Shown: positions 20,201 to 26,982 of the stretch, in pieces | Layout of the letters: the number at the start of each line of letters is the position of its first letter | Numbering within the stretch: the first letter of the stretch is position 1 | DNA from: Opitutia bacterium | GTDB lineage: Bacteria > Verrucomicrobiota > Verrucomicrobiia > Opitutales > Opitutaceae | Assembly: GCA_947452315.1 (NCBI GenBank) | Contig: CANGCX010000012.1 | Coordinates: 1 to 44,378 of the forward strand | Reading direction: 5' to 3' | DNA: 44,378 nt | Notes under the pieces: model-generated | The model's database searches: none | What the model was told of the DNA's origin: nothing | The model's input: only the letters and a program-made list of their open reading frames with translations | Position numbers and translations under genes: made by a program

Positions 20201-20620
20201 GGTGAGTTCGCGAGCCGCGAACGCTTCGAGCGCTGGCACGGACTGGAGTAGCGCGGCCGGCGTTGAGACTACAATAAGTCCGGCTTGGAGCGAGGCGAGA
20301 GCCGCGCCTGAAGGCGTGCGGAGCGCACGTAGTTTAGATAAAACAGTGAGGCGGTCGCTGGAGGCGGCGAACGCTTCACGCATATCGCGACTGTCGGGCT
20401 GTGACTCCGGGAAAATAAGGACTTGGAGTGCGCCGGCTTTAGGTGTCGCGGCATGGAAAAAGGCGACATCCTCTGCGAGTTGTTCGGCGATTTTGAGTTC
20501 GTCGGCGATGACGAGCCAGACGGTGCTCGGATGCGCACGGACGAGCGCGGCGAGCACGGCGCCGCGAGCGACCGGGCAAATACCGGTGAGCTTGTGGCGC
20601 GTAGAGTAAGATTCCGACAT
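17219..20620 (-). CDS. mfd: transcription-repair coupling factor Mfd
   Basis: 1133-residue ATP-dependent translocase that removes RNA polymerase stalled at DNA lesions and recruits UvrA. Domains in order are a UvrB-like N-terminal module (to about 340), the RNA-polymerase-interacting domain (FVVHLQHGIALYRGL, about 450), the RecG-like helicase with Walker A GDVGFGKTE (about 595-603) and VIDEEQRFG (about 697), motif VI with QLRGRVGR, and a C-terminal TRCF domain. Length is standard. It overlaps the downstream isomerase gene by four bases and lies 65 bases after rnc. Confidence 0.98.
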   Translation of the reverse strand: MSESYSTRHKLTGICPVARGAVLAALVRAHPSTVWLVIADELKIAEQLAEDVAFFHAATPKAGALQVLIFPESQPDSRDMREAFAASSDRLTVLSKLRALRTPSGAALASLQAGLIVVSTPAALLQSVPALEAFAARELTLVRGEALSFTGLLEQLRALDYDSEAVCEAPGHYAIRGGIIDVYPVTATQPYRLDFFGDELEEIRSFDPVTQRSGEKIERITLSASPRIKLDPAKTGLADYLPPSSNLALIEPTALEASFSGFAREGFDGFTPLAARCFLHFGLSDLDEATSLLPDTATELTWDTESLSHHRSYPDDSLVAQERLQVEVEARTRFLHQIAAWKKEGYALVIVASKEGEEQRIREILEDDSSLKKLKPLFLRGGLNEGFRLTHHSPLATSPLAPEARGLIVVTETEIFGRQRARRASGPTRATAQRAQIDQLLDFSELVEGDFVVHLQHGIALYRGLSKLDTAQGVREVITLEFDEHVTLHVPLQESHLISRYVGLSKTKPQLGRIGSGRWEKARQAAERATIDLAAELLRIHAEREAQPGFACPPDTTWQKEFEGSFPYTETRDQLRAITETKADMERTRPMDRLICGDVGFGKTEVAIRAAFKAVQGGRQVALLVPTTVLAQQHLNTFRERMAGYPIAVEMVSRFRTKAEQKKILEATAVGQVDILIGTHRLLQADVKFRELGLVVIDEEQRFGVKHKEAFKRMRATVDVLSMSATPIPRTLYMALTGARDLSVIETAPTNRHPIQTIVKTYEEQLVVDAIRHEIRRGGQVFYLHNRIMTIELVAARLRELMPDLNIGVGHGQMDPTDLEHIMTDFVAMKYHVLICTTIIESGLDIPNCNTIIIEGADRFGLSQLYQLRGRVGRFKHQAYAYLLLHRHTKLLDIARQRLSAMRQHNQLGAGFRIAMRDLELRGAGNLLGSEQSGHIVGVGFELYCQLLRQSVARLKGEKTAAAIRASVKLDFVFVGEGTPREANGRGRHGDGYTAIRDAEDAANEGPAVARIQARIPSGYVSETRLRIDFYRRLALADTLPALKQIESDLRDRFGKFSEEVRALLLVTEIRIRAEQKGILSVETESNRLKCQRHSGQRDDWVMHGTRFPRLTAPQPLLRLKEVITFLNNLPTP

Positions 20621-20685
20621 GGACGAAAAGTGAGAAACGAAAAAATGGGCAATCGCAAATCAACCGAGGAAGCCCCAACGGTTTT

Positions 20686-21390
20686 TTAGACGGGGAGTTT
20701 GCCGTCCAGCGCGATGAGTGCTGCGCGGGCGGCGGCTTCCTCGGCTGTTTTTTTAGAGCTACCGCTACCCTGACCGAGGGCTTGGTCGCGTAAATATACT
20801 TCTATAAAGTAGCGCCGCTCGTGGTCGCCACCTTCGGTGCGAATCACTTCGTAGCGCACGGCGTGGTTACCGTGTACGGGTTGCACAAGTTCTTGGAGGC
20901 GGCCCTTGGGATTGTGGAGATCTCCGACGACATTAAGGCGCGCGTCGATGTCGCCAATAAGGCCGAGCATTACGCTGCGTGTGGTAAGCCAGTCGCTATC
21001 AATAAACACTGCGCCAAATAGCGCTTCACAGGCGTCCGCCAGATTAGAGGCGCGCTCCCGGCCGCCGGTGGCTTCCTCACTAGAGCCCACGTTGAGGCAT
21101 GCATCGAGTCCCAGATCGCGCGCGAGTTGCGCCAGGAATGTACCTTTAGCAAGAGCGGCGCGGCGACGGCTGAGTTCGCCTTCGCGGTCGTTGGGGTATC
21201 GTTGAAAAAGAGCCTCGGTGAGCACGAGCTGCAACACCGCGTCGCCGAGAAATTCTAGGCGCTGGTTGTTGGCAGAAACGTGCGGATTCTCCTGTAAAAA
21301 TGACGGATGCGTGAGGGCGCGTTGCAGCAATGTGGGATCACTAAATGTGTAGCCAAGACGTAGCTGAAGTGAGGCGAGGGGCGAGCTCAT
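20686..21390 (-). CDS. rnc: ribonuclease III
   Basis: Double-stranded RNA endonuclease for rRNA and mRNA processing. From the ATG at 21390 the protein is 234 residues, the normal family length; an in-frame start at 21456 would overlap the permease gene. The signature NQRLEFLGDAVLQLVLTE (about 40-57) holds the acidic catalytic residues, with a second metal ligand in the CEALFGAVFIDS region. A C-terminal dsRNA-binding domain runs from NPKGRLQELVQ to KKTAEEAAARAALIAL. It follows the ABC permease with a four-base gap. Confidence 0.97.
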   Translation of the reverse strand: MSSPLASLQLRLGYTFSDPTLLQRALTHPSFLQENPHVSANNQRLEFLGDAVLQLVLTEALFQRYPNDREGELSRRRAALAKGTFLAQLARDLGLDACLNVGSSEEATGGRERASNLADACEALFGAVFIDSDWLTTRSVMLGLIGDIDARLNVVGDLHNPKGRLQELVQPVHGNHAVRYEVIRTEGGDHERRYFIEVYLRDQALGQGSGSSKKTAEEAAARAALIALDGKLPV

Positions 21391-21394
21391 GACT

Positions 21395-22183
21395 TCAGGA
21401 GCTCGCGCTGGCGTAGCGGCGTAGTCCTCGGTGAAAGACGAATACGGCGGTGCCAAACCAAGCGAAGGTCGCGGCGACCAAGGCGAGCACCCAGACGGGT
21501 TGAAAACCGTGGAGGAGAATTTGCGCCGGGGCGTTGCTCACGACGACGACCGGCAGCAGCCAAACAAATAGCACACTTGCGATGCCCTTAAATGCTTCGC
21601 GTGGTAGTCGGGAGAATTCCGCGAGCGTGAAGTAGCTGCCCTCGATGCCTTGTGCGCTCGTGATCCAGAATGCGAGGGAGATGGTCATCACGAGCATACT
21701 GTAATGGATGATCAAACCGCAAAGGATCATCACAGCATAAAGCAATAGATCGAGCGCGCTCGGATGAAGGTTGAGTCGGTGCGCTGCATATGCGACTACT
21801 CCCATAGCAACCAGAGAGTTGCAGAGACCGTCGAGGTCGAGTTTTCGCGTCGAAGCCATGAACAAAATGTTGCCCGGTTGGGCCAAAAAGAAATCGAAGG
21901 CTCCGCTCTTAATATTGCGGCCCATTTCAAAGAGACTACTCCAGAAAAAGCCCATCAAGAAACGTTGCACCAGCAGGGAGGTTCCGACGAGGAGCAACAT
22001 CTCGTACTTGCTCCAACCGGCGATCGAATCGGTGTGTTCGTAAATGACTGAAATCAGCAGTAAGTTGACGCCCATCCAGAATAACTCGACCAGTGCCCAG
22101 AGAAAGAAATCGAACCGAAACATGAGGGTCCGCGTGATCGAATAGCGAGCGCTCGCGAGCCAGATTTGGAAATATTTAGTCAT
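21395..22183 (-). CDS. ABC-2 family permease subunit (DUF990-like), second of a pair
   Basis: 262-residue inner-membrane protein with about six hydrophobic segments. It has the ABC-2/DUF990 pattern of an N-terminal amphipathic start (FQIWLASARYSITRTLMFRFDFF) and a conserved GSYFTLAEFSRLPREAF loop before the last helices. It is seven bases downstream of a similar permease, and the two presumably form a heterodimeric exporter channel. No ATPase subunit is adjacent, so the energising partner must be encoded elsewhere. Substrate unknown. Confidence 0.85.
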   Translation of the reverse strand: MTKYFQIWLASARYSITRTLMFRFDFFLWALVELFWMGVNLLLISVIYEHTDSIAGWSKYEMLLLVGTSLLVQRFLMGFFWSSLFEMGRNIKSGAFDFFLAQPGNILFMASTRKLDLDGLCNSLVAMGVVAYAAHRLNLHPSALDLLLYAVMILCGLIIHYSMLVMTISLAFWITSAQGIEGSYFTLAEFSRLPREAFKGIASVLFVWLLPVVVVSNAPAQILLHGFQPVWVLALVAATFAWFGTAVFVFHRGLRRYASASS

Positions 22184-22190
22184 GGCGAGA

Positions 22191-23000
22191 TCAGCCGCCG
22201 ACGGCGGTGTGGCGACGCAGACCGCGTGTCCAGAGAAGTTGGTTCACGGCCAGCAATACGAGTACCCAGAGCAGTTGAATGCCGAAGCCTTGAATGGTGG
22301 CCGCGAACTCGATTCGTCCTGTGAGAATCGCCGTAGGGAAATACGTCTGATAATAAAACGGTAGAAATTTTGCGGCGTGAAAGATCCAAGCTGGTAACAA
22401 ATCGAGTGGAAACATCTGTCCCCCCAACAGTGATTCAATCGCCATCGAGAGAATGACGAAGCCTTGGATTTCCAGAAACCAAAACGTCAACATGCCAAAA
22501 CAGTATGCGATACTAAATTGAATGAGCGCTGAAAGCATCATCGCCGGTGTGAGCAATAGATAGCGCCAAGCCTCGGAGGGGAGCGTGAGGTAGTCTTTAA
22601 GTAAAGGGACGGCGACCAGTAATGGGATCAAAATCAATGCACCTGTCACTAAGCGCGCGGCCAGGAAAATGCTGAACCTATAGCTGAAATAATTGATCGG
22701 TTTTAGGATGAACTGGTTGATCAGCCCGCTGCGGATTTCCTCGCTGATCTGATAGTCTTCGTTGAAGGCGCCGACAAAAAACTGCATCACGAGCATCACC
22801 AAGAAATACGTGAGCGTCTGTCCAAAACTAAATCCGCCGATGCTCTCGTTATGACTGTAGGCCGCGCCCCAAAGAATGAATACGACGGCGAGGTGAAACA
22901 GCGAAAAGAAGCCCCGCACGGCGAAATTCATGCGGTAAACCAGATTGCTTTGCAGGCCGATCAGGAAGGATTGGCGGTATTTGGCGAAGGCGTGAAGCAC
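22191..23000 (-). CDS. ABC-2 family permease subunit, first of a pair
   Basis: 269-residue protein with six predicted membrane segments, starting with GTG at 23000 and a short cytosolic N-terminus (LHAFAKYRQSFLIGLQSNLVYRM broken by the first helix). The EEIRSGLINQFILKPINYF stretch is typical of DUF990-type exporters. It pairs with the permease seven bases downstream. The ParA gene precedes it by 80 bases, a gap that contains a strong hairpin. Confidence 0.84.
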   Translation of the reverse strand: MLHAFAKYRQSFLIGLQSNLVYRMNFAVRGFFSLFHLAVVFILWGAAYSHNESIGGFSFGQTLTYFLVMLVMQFFVGAFNEDYQISEEIRSGLINQFILKPINYFSYRFSIFLAARLVTGALILIPLLVAVPLLKDYLTLPSEAWRYLLLTPAMMLSALIQFSIAYCFGMLTFWFLEIQGFVILSMAIESLLGGQMFPLDLLPAWIFHAAKFLPFYYQTYFPTAILTGRIEFAATIQGFGIQLLWVLVLLAVNQLLWTRGLRRHTAVGG

Positions 23001-23027
23001 GGGATGATTTGAGTCAGTACCGGCGAC

Positions 23028-23056
23028 GGCGGATTTATCGACTATAAATCCCCGCC
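23028..23056. repeat. strong hairpin between parA and the permease genes
   Basis: Arms GGATTTAT (23031-23038) and ATAAATCC (23044-23051) form eight perfect pairs around CGACT, with GGC/GCC pairs available outside. There is no T-run, so it is not a standard terminator. It lies 31 bases upstream of the permease start and could be an operator, or an mRNA structure that tunes expression between parA and the permeases. Confidence 0.5.
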
Positions 23057-23080
23057 GGGCAGGCGAGAGCGGGCAGAGTT

Positions 23081-23863
23081 TTAGGACTTTAGGCTGAAAC
23101 GCTCAATGACTTCGATGGCGAGGTTCTTATAAGCCGACGCCCCAGGGCTTGAGGGATCGTAAGCGAAGATCGTTTTACCGAAGCTCGGCGCTTCGCTGAG
23201 ACGGATTGTGCGCGGGATCACGCTGGCGAAAACTTTGTCTGGTAGATGGTTTTTTACTTCATCGACGACTTGACGCGAGAGATTGGTGCGCAGGTCGAAC
23301 ATCGTCATGACGACACCGCCGAGTTGTAGGTCATCGTTGACGTGAGCGGCCTTGAGGCGGTCGACGTTGCGGAGGATTTGGCCGAGGCCTTCTAGCGCGA
23401 GGTACTCGCATTGAAGCGCGATCAACAAAAAGTCGGCGGCGGCGAGGCTATTCATCGAGAGCATTCCGAGTGCGGGCGGACAATCGATGATGATGGCGCG
23501 AAATTTTTCGCTAGCTCGGATCGGAGCCAGGACTGTTTTGAGTCGGAGCAAGTAGTTCTCGGTCGAGGCGAGTTCGATCTCGGCTGCGGCCAAGTCCTCT
23601 TCGCTGGGAATCAAAGAGAGGTACTCGTATGATGTTGGCGTGACCATGTCCAAGGCCTGTCCTTCACCGCGGAGGGGACCATAGAGACTACGGCCTTCCT
23701 GTTTCTCGACGCCAATGGCGCTTGTGGCATTGGCCTGAGGATCTAGGTCGATCAATAAGGTGCGGATTTTTTTCTCAGCGAGGGCGGCGGCAAGGTTGAC
23801 GGCGGTAGTGGTCTTGCCGACGCCCCCCTTCTGGTTGGCGATAGTAAAAACGGTGGTAGGCAT
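23081..23863 (-). CDS. ParA/Soj family ATPase
   Basis: 260-residue deviant-Walker ATPase of the ParA family, which drives chromosome or plasmid partitioning on nucleoid DNA. Walker A is KGGVGKTT (about 10-17), the A' Asp lies in LIDLDPQANATS, and Walker B is IIIDCPPALG. The C-terminal VIPRTIRLSEAPSFGK is the Soj-type signature. The ATG at 23863 fits the family N-terminus. No parB follows; the next genes are ABC permeases, which is unusual. Confidence 0.92.
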   Translation of the reverse strand: MPTTVFTIANQKGGVGKTTTAVNLAAALAEKKIRTLLIDLDPQANATSAIGVEKQEGRSLYGPLRGEGQALDMVTPTSYEYLSLIPSEEDLAAAEIELASTENYLLRLKTVLAPIRASEKFRAIIIDCPPALGMLSMNSLAAADFLLIALQCEYLALEGLGQILRNVDRLKAAHVNDDLQLGGVVMTMFDLRTNLSRQVVDEVKNHLPDKVFASVIPRTIRLSEAPSFGKTIFAYDPSSPGASAYKNLAIEVIERFSLKS

Positions 23864-23983
23864 GCGTGTAGGGTTTTGTTTGCGGTGAAGTTGGGCCGGC
23901 CGCAAGCGCAGGGATACAGAGATTTAATTTCGAGCCTTGCGGGACGATAAATTTCTATGCAACGTTCACTTTGCTCTAAGTTT

Positions 23984-24058
23984 GGCGCGGTAGCCAAGTG
24001 GTAAGGCCGAGCTCTGCAAAAGCTCTATGCGCCGGTTCAATTCCGGCCCGCGCCTCCA
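23984..24058 (+). tRNA. tRNA-Cys (GCA)
   Basis: The acceptor arms GGCGCGG (23984-23990) and CCGCGCC (24048-24054) pair fully. The anticodon stem GAGCT/AGCTC encloses CTGCAAA with anticodon GCA at 24016-24018. The T arm GCCGG TTCAATT CCGGC is perfect. The discriminator is T at 24055 and CCA is encoded at 24056-24058. It marks the border between the housekeeping run and the catabolic locus. Confidence 0.96.
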
Positions 24059-24074
24059 AACTTTCCTAGGGATT

Positions 24075-24101
24075 CTCACACAAGTGAGCCTATTTTAGGC
24101 T
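24075..24101. terminator. paired small hairpins behind tRNA-Cys
   Basis: CTCAC/GTGAG (24075-24079, 24084-24088) is followed by CCTATTTT, a weak terminator for tRNA-Cys. An overlapping AGCCTA/TAGGCT hairpin (24087-24092, 24096-24101) covers the stop codon of the convergent regulator gene. Both stems are short; the two folds are mutually exclusive. Confidence 0.4.
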
Positions 24102-25192
24102 AAATAGCGTTCCACAGAGCCCTCGGCTACATAGCGCGGGAAAATCAGATTAGGCTCTTTCTGCAAAAATCCTTTATTGGCCATCTGGAGCATTAATCGA
24201 GATAGGCGATGGGCGAAGGATTCTCCCTCGAAGCGGTAGTGTGAAATTACCTGTTCAAAATGCGGGTCGTAGTCACGGGCGATGAGTGAGATGCGACCTG
24301 GGGCCTTTATGCCGTGTCGCAGCAAATAACCCACGACAAAAAAAACGTGACGGGGCTTGGCGACGAGTAGGGCGGTGGGTGGATGGATTGAGGTAAATAA
24401 TGCATCGAGCTTAGCGGTGAGATTACTCGCCGTGCCACTGTGACGCACGATAATGCCCTCAGTCCGAGCGATGTCGCACACATGGCCCAACCCCTGCAAA
24501 AACCCTTCCTCGCTAACAAGATCGCCCGCCGCGCTTGATTGCGGCGTGAGAAATGCGATTCTGCGATGGCCTTTGGCGCGAAGGAGTCCAGCGGCGTGGC
24601 GACACACAGAGCGGTAATCGACATCGAGTGAGGGTAATTTGACGGCCGGGTGGCAGGAGCCGAGTACCAGTGCTGGTACGGAGCCGGCGGCGAACCATTC
24701 CTGAAGCTCTTTTCCAAGTGAAAGGAGCACGCAACAAAGCACCCGATTCTGGCGCAAAAACGTCTCCAACTTTCGGCGCTGGGCGGCGGCGCTACCGGAG
24801 GGGCACACAAAATTCTCGCTCGTGAAACCCTGCTCGGCCAAATGCGCGCGCATTTCGCTGATGCCCTGATAGGCGGTGAGCGCCATTTGCGAAATCGGTT
24901 GATGGGATATGAGCAGCACTAATCGAGTTTGCGCCTGTGTCACAGGCGGTGCGACGTGGAGCAATCGATTCCGCCTTCCGTGATGGATTTCAATGAGGCC
25001 CTCTTGCGCGAGCTGTTGCAACGCGGTGCGTATCGTCGGTCGGCTGACTTTGAACATCTCGCAAAGACGTCGTTCACTGGGTAGGTATTCCTGCCAGACG
25101 TTTTCCTGCACGGCCTTCTGGATCGCCGCGGCCGCCTGAGCTGAAAGCGAGAGCCGGCGCGGGATGGTAAAGACTCCAGATTGGGTGCTCAT
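24095..25192 (-). CDS. GntR-LacI hybrid transcriptional regulator (AraR-like architecture)
   Basis: 365-residue regulator. The N-terminal winged helix is of GntR type (YLPSERRLCEMFKVSRPTIR, about 37-56; LAQEGLIEIHHGRRNRL). The rest is a LacI/periplasmic-binding-protein-like effector domain (about 90-365; LLISHQPIS, HRRIAFLTPQ, PTALLVAKPRHV). Such hybrids are sugar-responsive local repressors. It is divergent from the aldolase gene, 58 bases between starts, so it most likely controls that gene and possibly the whole downstream locus. The effector is unknown. Confidence 0.88.
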   Translation of the reverse strand: MSTQSGVFTIPRRLSLSAQAAAAIQKAVQENVWQEYLPSERRLCEMFKVSRPTIRTALQQLAQEGLIEIHHGRRNRLLHVAPPVTQAQTRLVLLISHQPISQMALTAYQGISEMRAHLAEQGFTSENFVCPSGSAAAQRRKLETFLRQNRVLCCVLLSLGKELQEWFAAGSVPALVLGSCHPAVKLPSLDVDYRSVCRHAAGLLRAKGHRRIAFLTPQSSAAGDLVSEEGFLQGLGHVCDIARTEGIIVRHSGTASNLTAKLDALFTSIHPPTALLVAKPRHVFFVVGYLLRHGIKAPGRISLIARDYDPHFEQVISHYRFEGESFAHRLSRLMLQMANKGFLQKEPNLIFPRYVAEGSVERYLA

Positions 25193-25250
25193 AAAAGTTT
25201 ACCAGTAGAACGTGGTGGTTTATCTGCGATAGTGAAATTTGTTTTTTTCT

Positions 25251-26153
25251 ATGCATAAACCAGCCGGAGTTCCTATTTGGTCAGCAGTGCCCACGCCTTT
25301 GCGGGCCGATCTCACGGTGGACGTGTTGTCGCTCGAGCGAATGATTGCGGCCTCGATCGCCGAGGGCGTGGAAGGCCTTTTTGTTGCGGGGACCTGCGGC
25401 GAGGGGCCTTGGCTGCCAGATCGGGAGCGTCGCGTTTTGATGACTGCGGCCGTCAAAGCATCCGCGGGGCGATTGAAAATTGCCGCGCAAGTCTCCGATA
25501 ATTCGGTCCCGCGCATCCTCGACAACGCGCAGATGGCGGCAGACTGCGGCGTGGATTTTGCGATCATCGCGCCTCCGGCTACGTTGTTGAACGCTACGCC
25601 CGAGCGGATCACGGCGCTGTTTGCCGAGGCGGCGCAGCGTTGTCCGTTGCCAGTGGGCATCTACGATCTGGGGAAACATCGCCCGATCATGATTCCCGAG
25701 GACCGGTTGAAAGAGCTGTATTTGTTGCCGCAAGTGAAGCTGGTGAAAGACAGCTCCGGGATGCCCGAGCGGCGGGCAATCGCGCTGGCGGCCCGTGTGG
25801 AAAAACCCTCGTTACGGCTATTTAACGGTGACGAATTTCGCTGCCTCGAGTACCTTCAGGCGGGCTATGATAGTATGTTGTTTGGCGGAGCCGTGGCGGT
25901 GGCTCCGCAACTAGGCCGCATCGGTGAACTTTTTCGTGCGGGTCGGTTGGAGGAGGCGCGGGCTCTCGAGGCCGTGATGAAGCGCACACTTTTTGACATC
26001 TACGGGGGTGAGAAAATCGCCTGCTGGCTGACAGGCTTGAAGCATTACATGGTGCGTCGAGGCTTATTCTCCACCTCCGCTAGTTTTCTCGGCTATCCGC
26101 TCACGGATGAATGCCGCGCCTCGATCGAGCGCATCGTCGCTACCTCGGCTTGA
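25251..26153 (+). CDS. dihydrodipicolinate synthase / N-acetylneuraminate lyase family aldolase
   Basis: 300-residue class I TIM-barrel aldolase/lyase acting on pyruvate-derived Schiff bases. The Schiff-base Lys is K166 (KLVKDSSG), the proton-relay Tyr is Y138 (GIYDLGKHRP), and the pyruvate-binding loop is AGTCGEG (47-52) in place of GTTGE or GSTGE. The YDLGKH segment lacks both the Arg typical of lysine-pathway DapA and the YNIP pattern of sialate lyases, so the substrate is likely another 2-keto-3-deoxy acid. The ATG at 25251 is chosen over a TTG at 25239. It is divergent from the regulator and followed by an SDR gene. Confidence 0.87.
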   Translation: MHKPAGVPIWSAVPTPLRADLTVDVLSLERMIAASIAEGVEGLFVAGTCGEGPWLPDRERRVLMTAAVKASAGRLKIAAQVSDNSVPRILDNAQMAADCGVDFAIIAPPATLLNATPERITALFAEAAQRCPLPVGIYDLGKHRPIMIPEDRLKELYLLPQVKLVKDSSGMPERRAIALAARVEKPSLRLFNGDEFRCLEYLQAGYDSMLFGGAVAVAPQLGRIGELFRAGRLEEARALEAVMKRTLFDIYGGEKIACWLTGLKHYMVRRGLFSTSASFLGYPLTDECRASIERIVATSA

Positions 26154-26200
26154 ATAGGAAAGATTGCGGTAAGACCTGATCGGCTCATTAAAATTTCATC

Positions 26201-26974
26201 ATGTTGACCTCACCCCTCCAAGAATCTGCGAAACCGCTGCGGGCGATCGTCACCGGTGGCGCTGCCAACATCGGGCGGGCCATTACCGAGGCTTTTCTCG
26301 CGCGCGGTGGACGTGTGGCGATCGGGCAGCGTAATCTCGCGGCGGCGGCCGCACTGGTCGCGCGCTATGGTGATCGCGTGATTCCTTTTCGCGTGGATGT
26401 CAGCGATCCGGCACAGTGTCGGCATTTTATCGATGAAGCGGCGTCAGCGTTGGGCGGGCTCGACGTATTAGTGAATAATTCTGCGGTAACTGGGCCAGCG
26501 GCGATCGCACGCCTCGCGGACATCACGCCCGAGCATTTTGAAAATGTGGTACGCGTTAATCTTGGTGGTGTCTTGTTTTGTTCTCAAGCTGCAGTGCCGC
26601 ATTTAAAGGCCACGGGTGGCGGCGTCATTGTTCATATCTCTTCAATCAATGCTTTGCGGCCGCAAATGGGTGCAGTGGTGTATGCCGCTACCAAGGCAGG
26701 TCTAACCTCCTTGACGCAATCGATGGCCAAAGAACTTGCGAGTGATGGTATTCGCGTTGTCGCCATTGCTCCTGGTGATATTGCGCTCGATAACACGGCG
26801 GAAGTGGATGCGGCCATCGCGGCCAAGGGAGCGGGCAGTGACGTGGTTAACCAAACACCGCTTGGGCGGGGCCGAACCGCCGACATCGGCGAGACCGTGG
26901 CGTTTGTTTGTTCACCGGCGGCGCGATTTGTGACCGGCGTCACTTGGGTCGTAGACGGCGGCTTGCTCGCATGA
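26201..26974 (+). CDS. short-chain dehydrogenase/reductase
   Basis: 257-residue NAD(P)-dependent SDR. The cofactor motif TGGAANIG is at 18-25, the structural NNSAV at 91-95, the catalytic Ser in HISSINA (146/147), and Tyr160/Lys164 in YAATK. The C-terminal VTGVTWVVDGG is standard. It lies 47 bases after the aldolase in the same direction, so it may oxidise a sugar or sugar acid before retro-aldol cleavage. The substrate is not readable. Confidence 0.9.
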   Translation: MLTSPLQESAKPLRAIVTGGAANIGRAITEAFLARGGRVAIGQRNLAAAAALVARYGDRVIPFRVDVSDPAQCRHFIDEAASALGGLDVLVNNSAVTGPAAIARLADITPEHFENVVRVNLGGVLFCSQAAVPHLKATGGGVIVHISSINALRPQMGAVVYAATKAGLTSLTQSMAKELASDGIRVVAIAPGDIALDNTAEVDAAIAAKGAGSDVVNQTPLGRGRTADIGETVAFVCSPAARFVTGVTWVVDGGLLA

Positions 26975-26982
26975 GGCTTGGC

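Noticed and set aside
23864-23983. parS site upstream of parA.
   Set aside because: No palindrome resembling TGTTTCACGTGAAACA is present.
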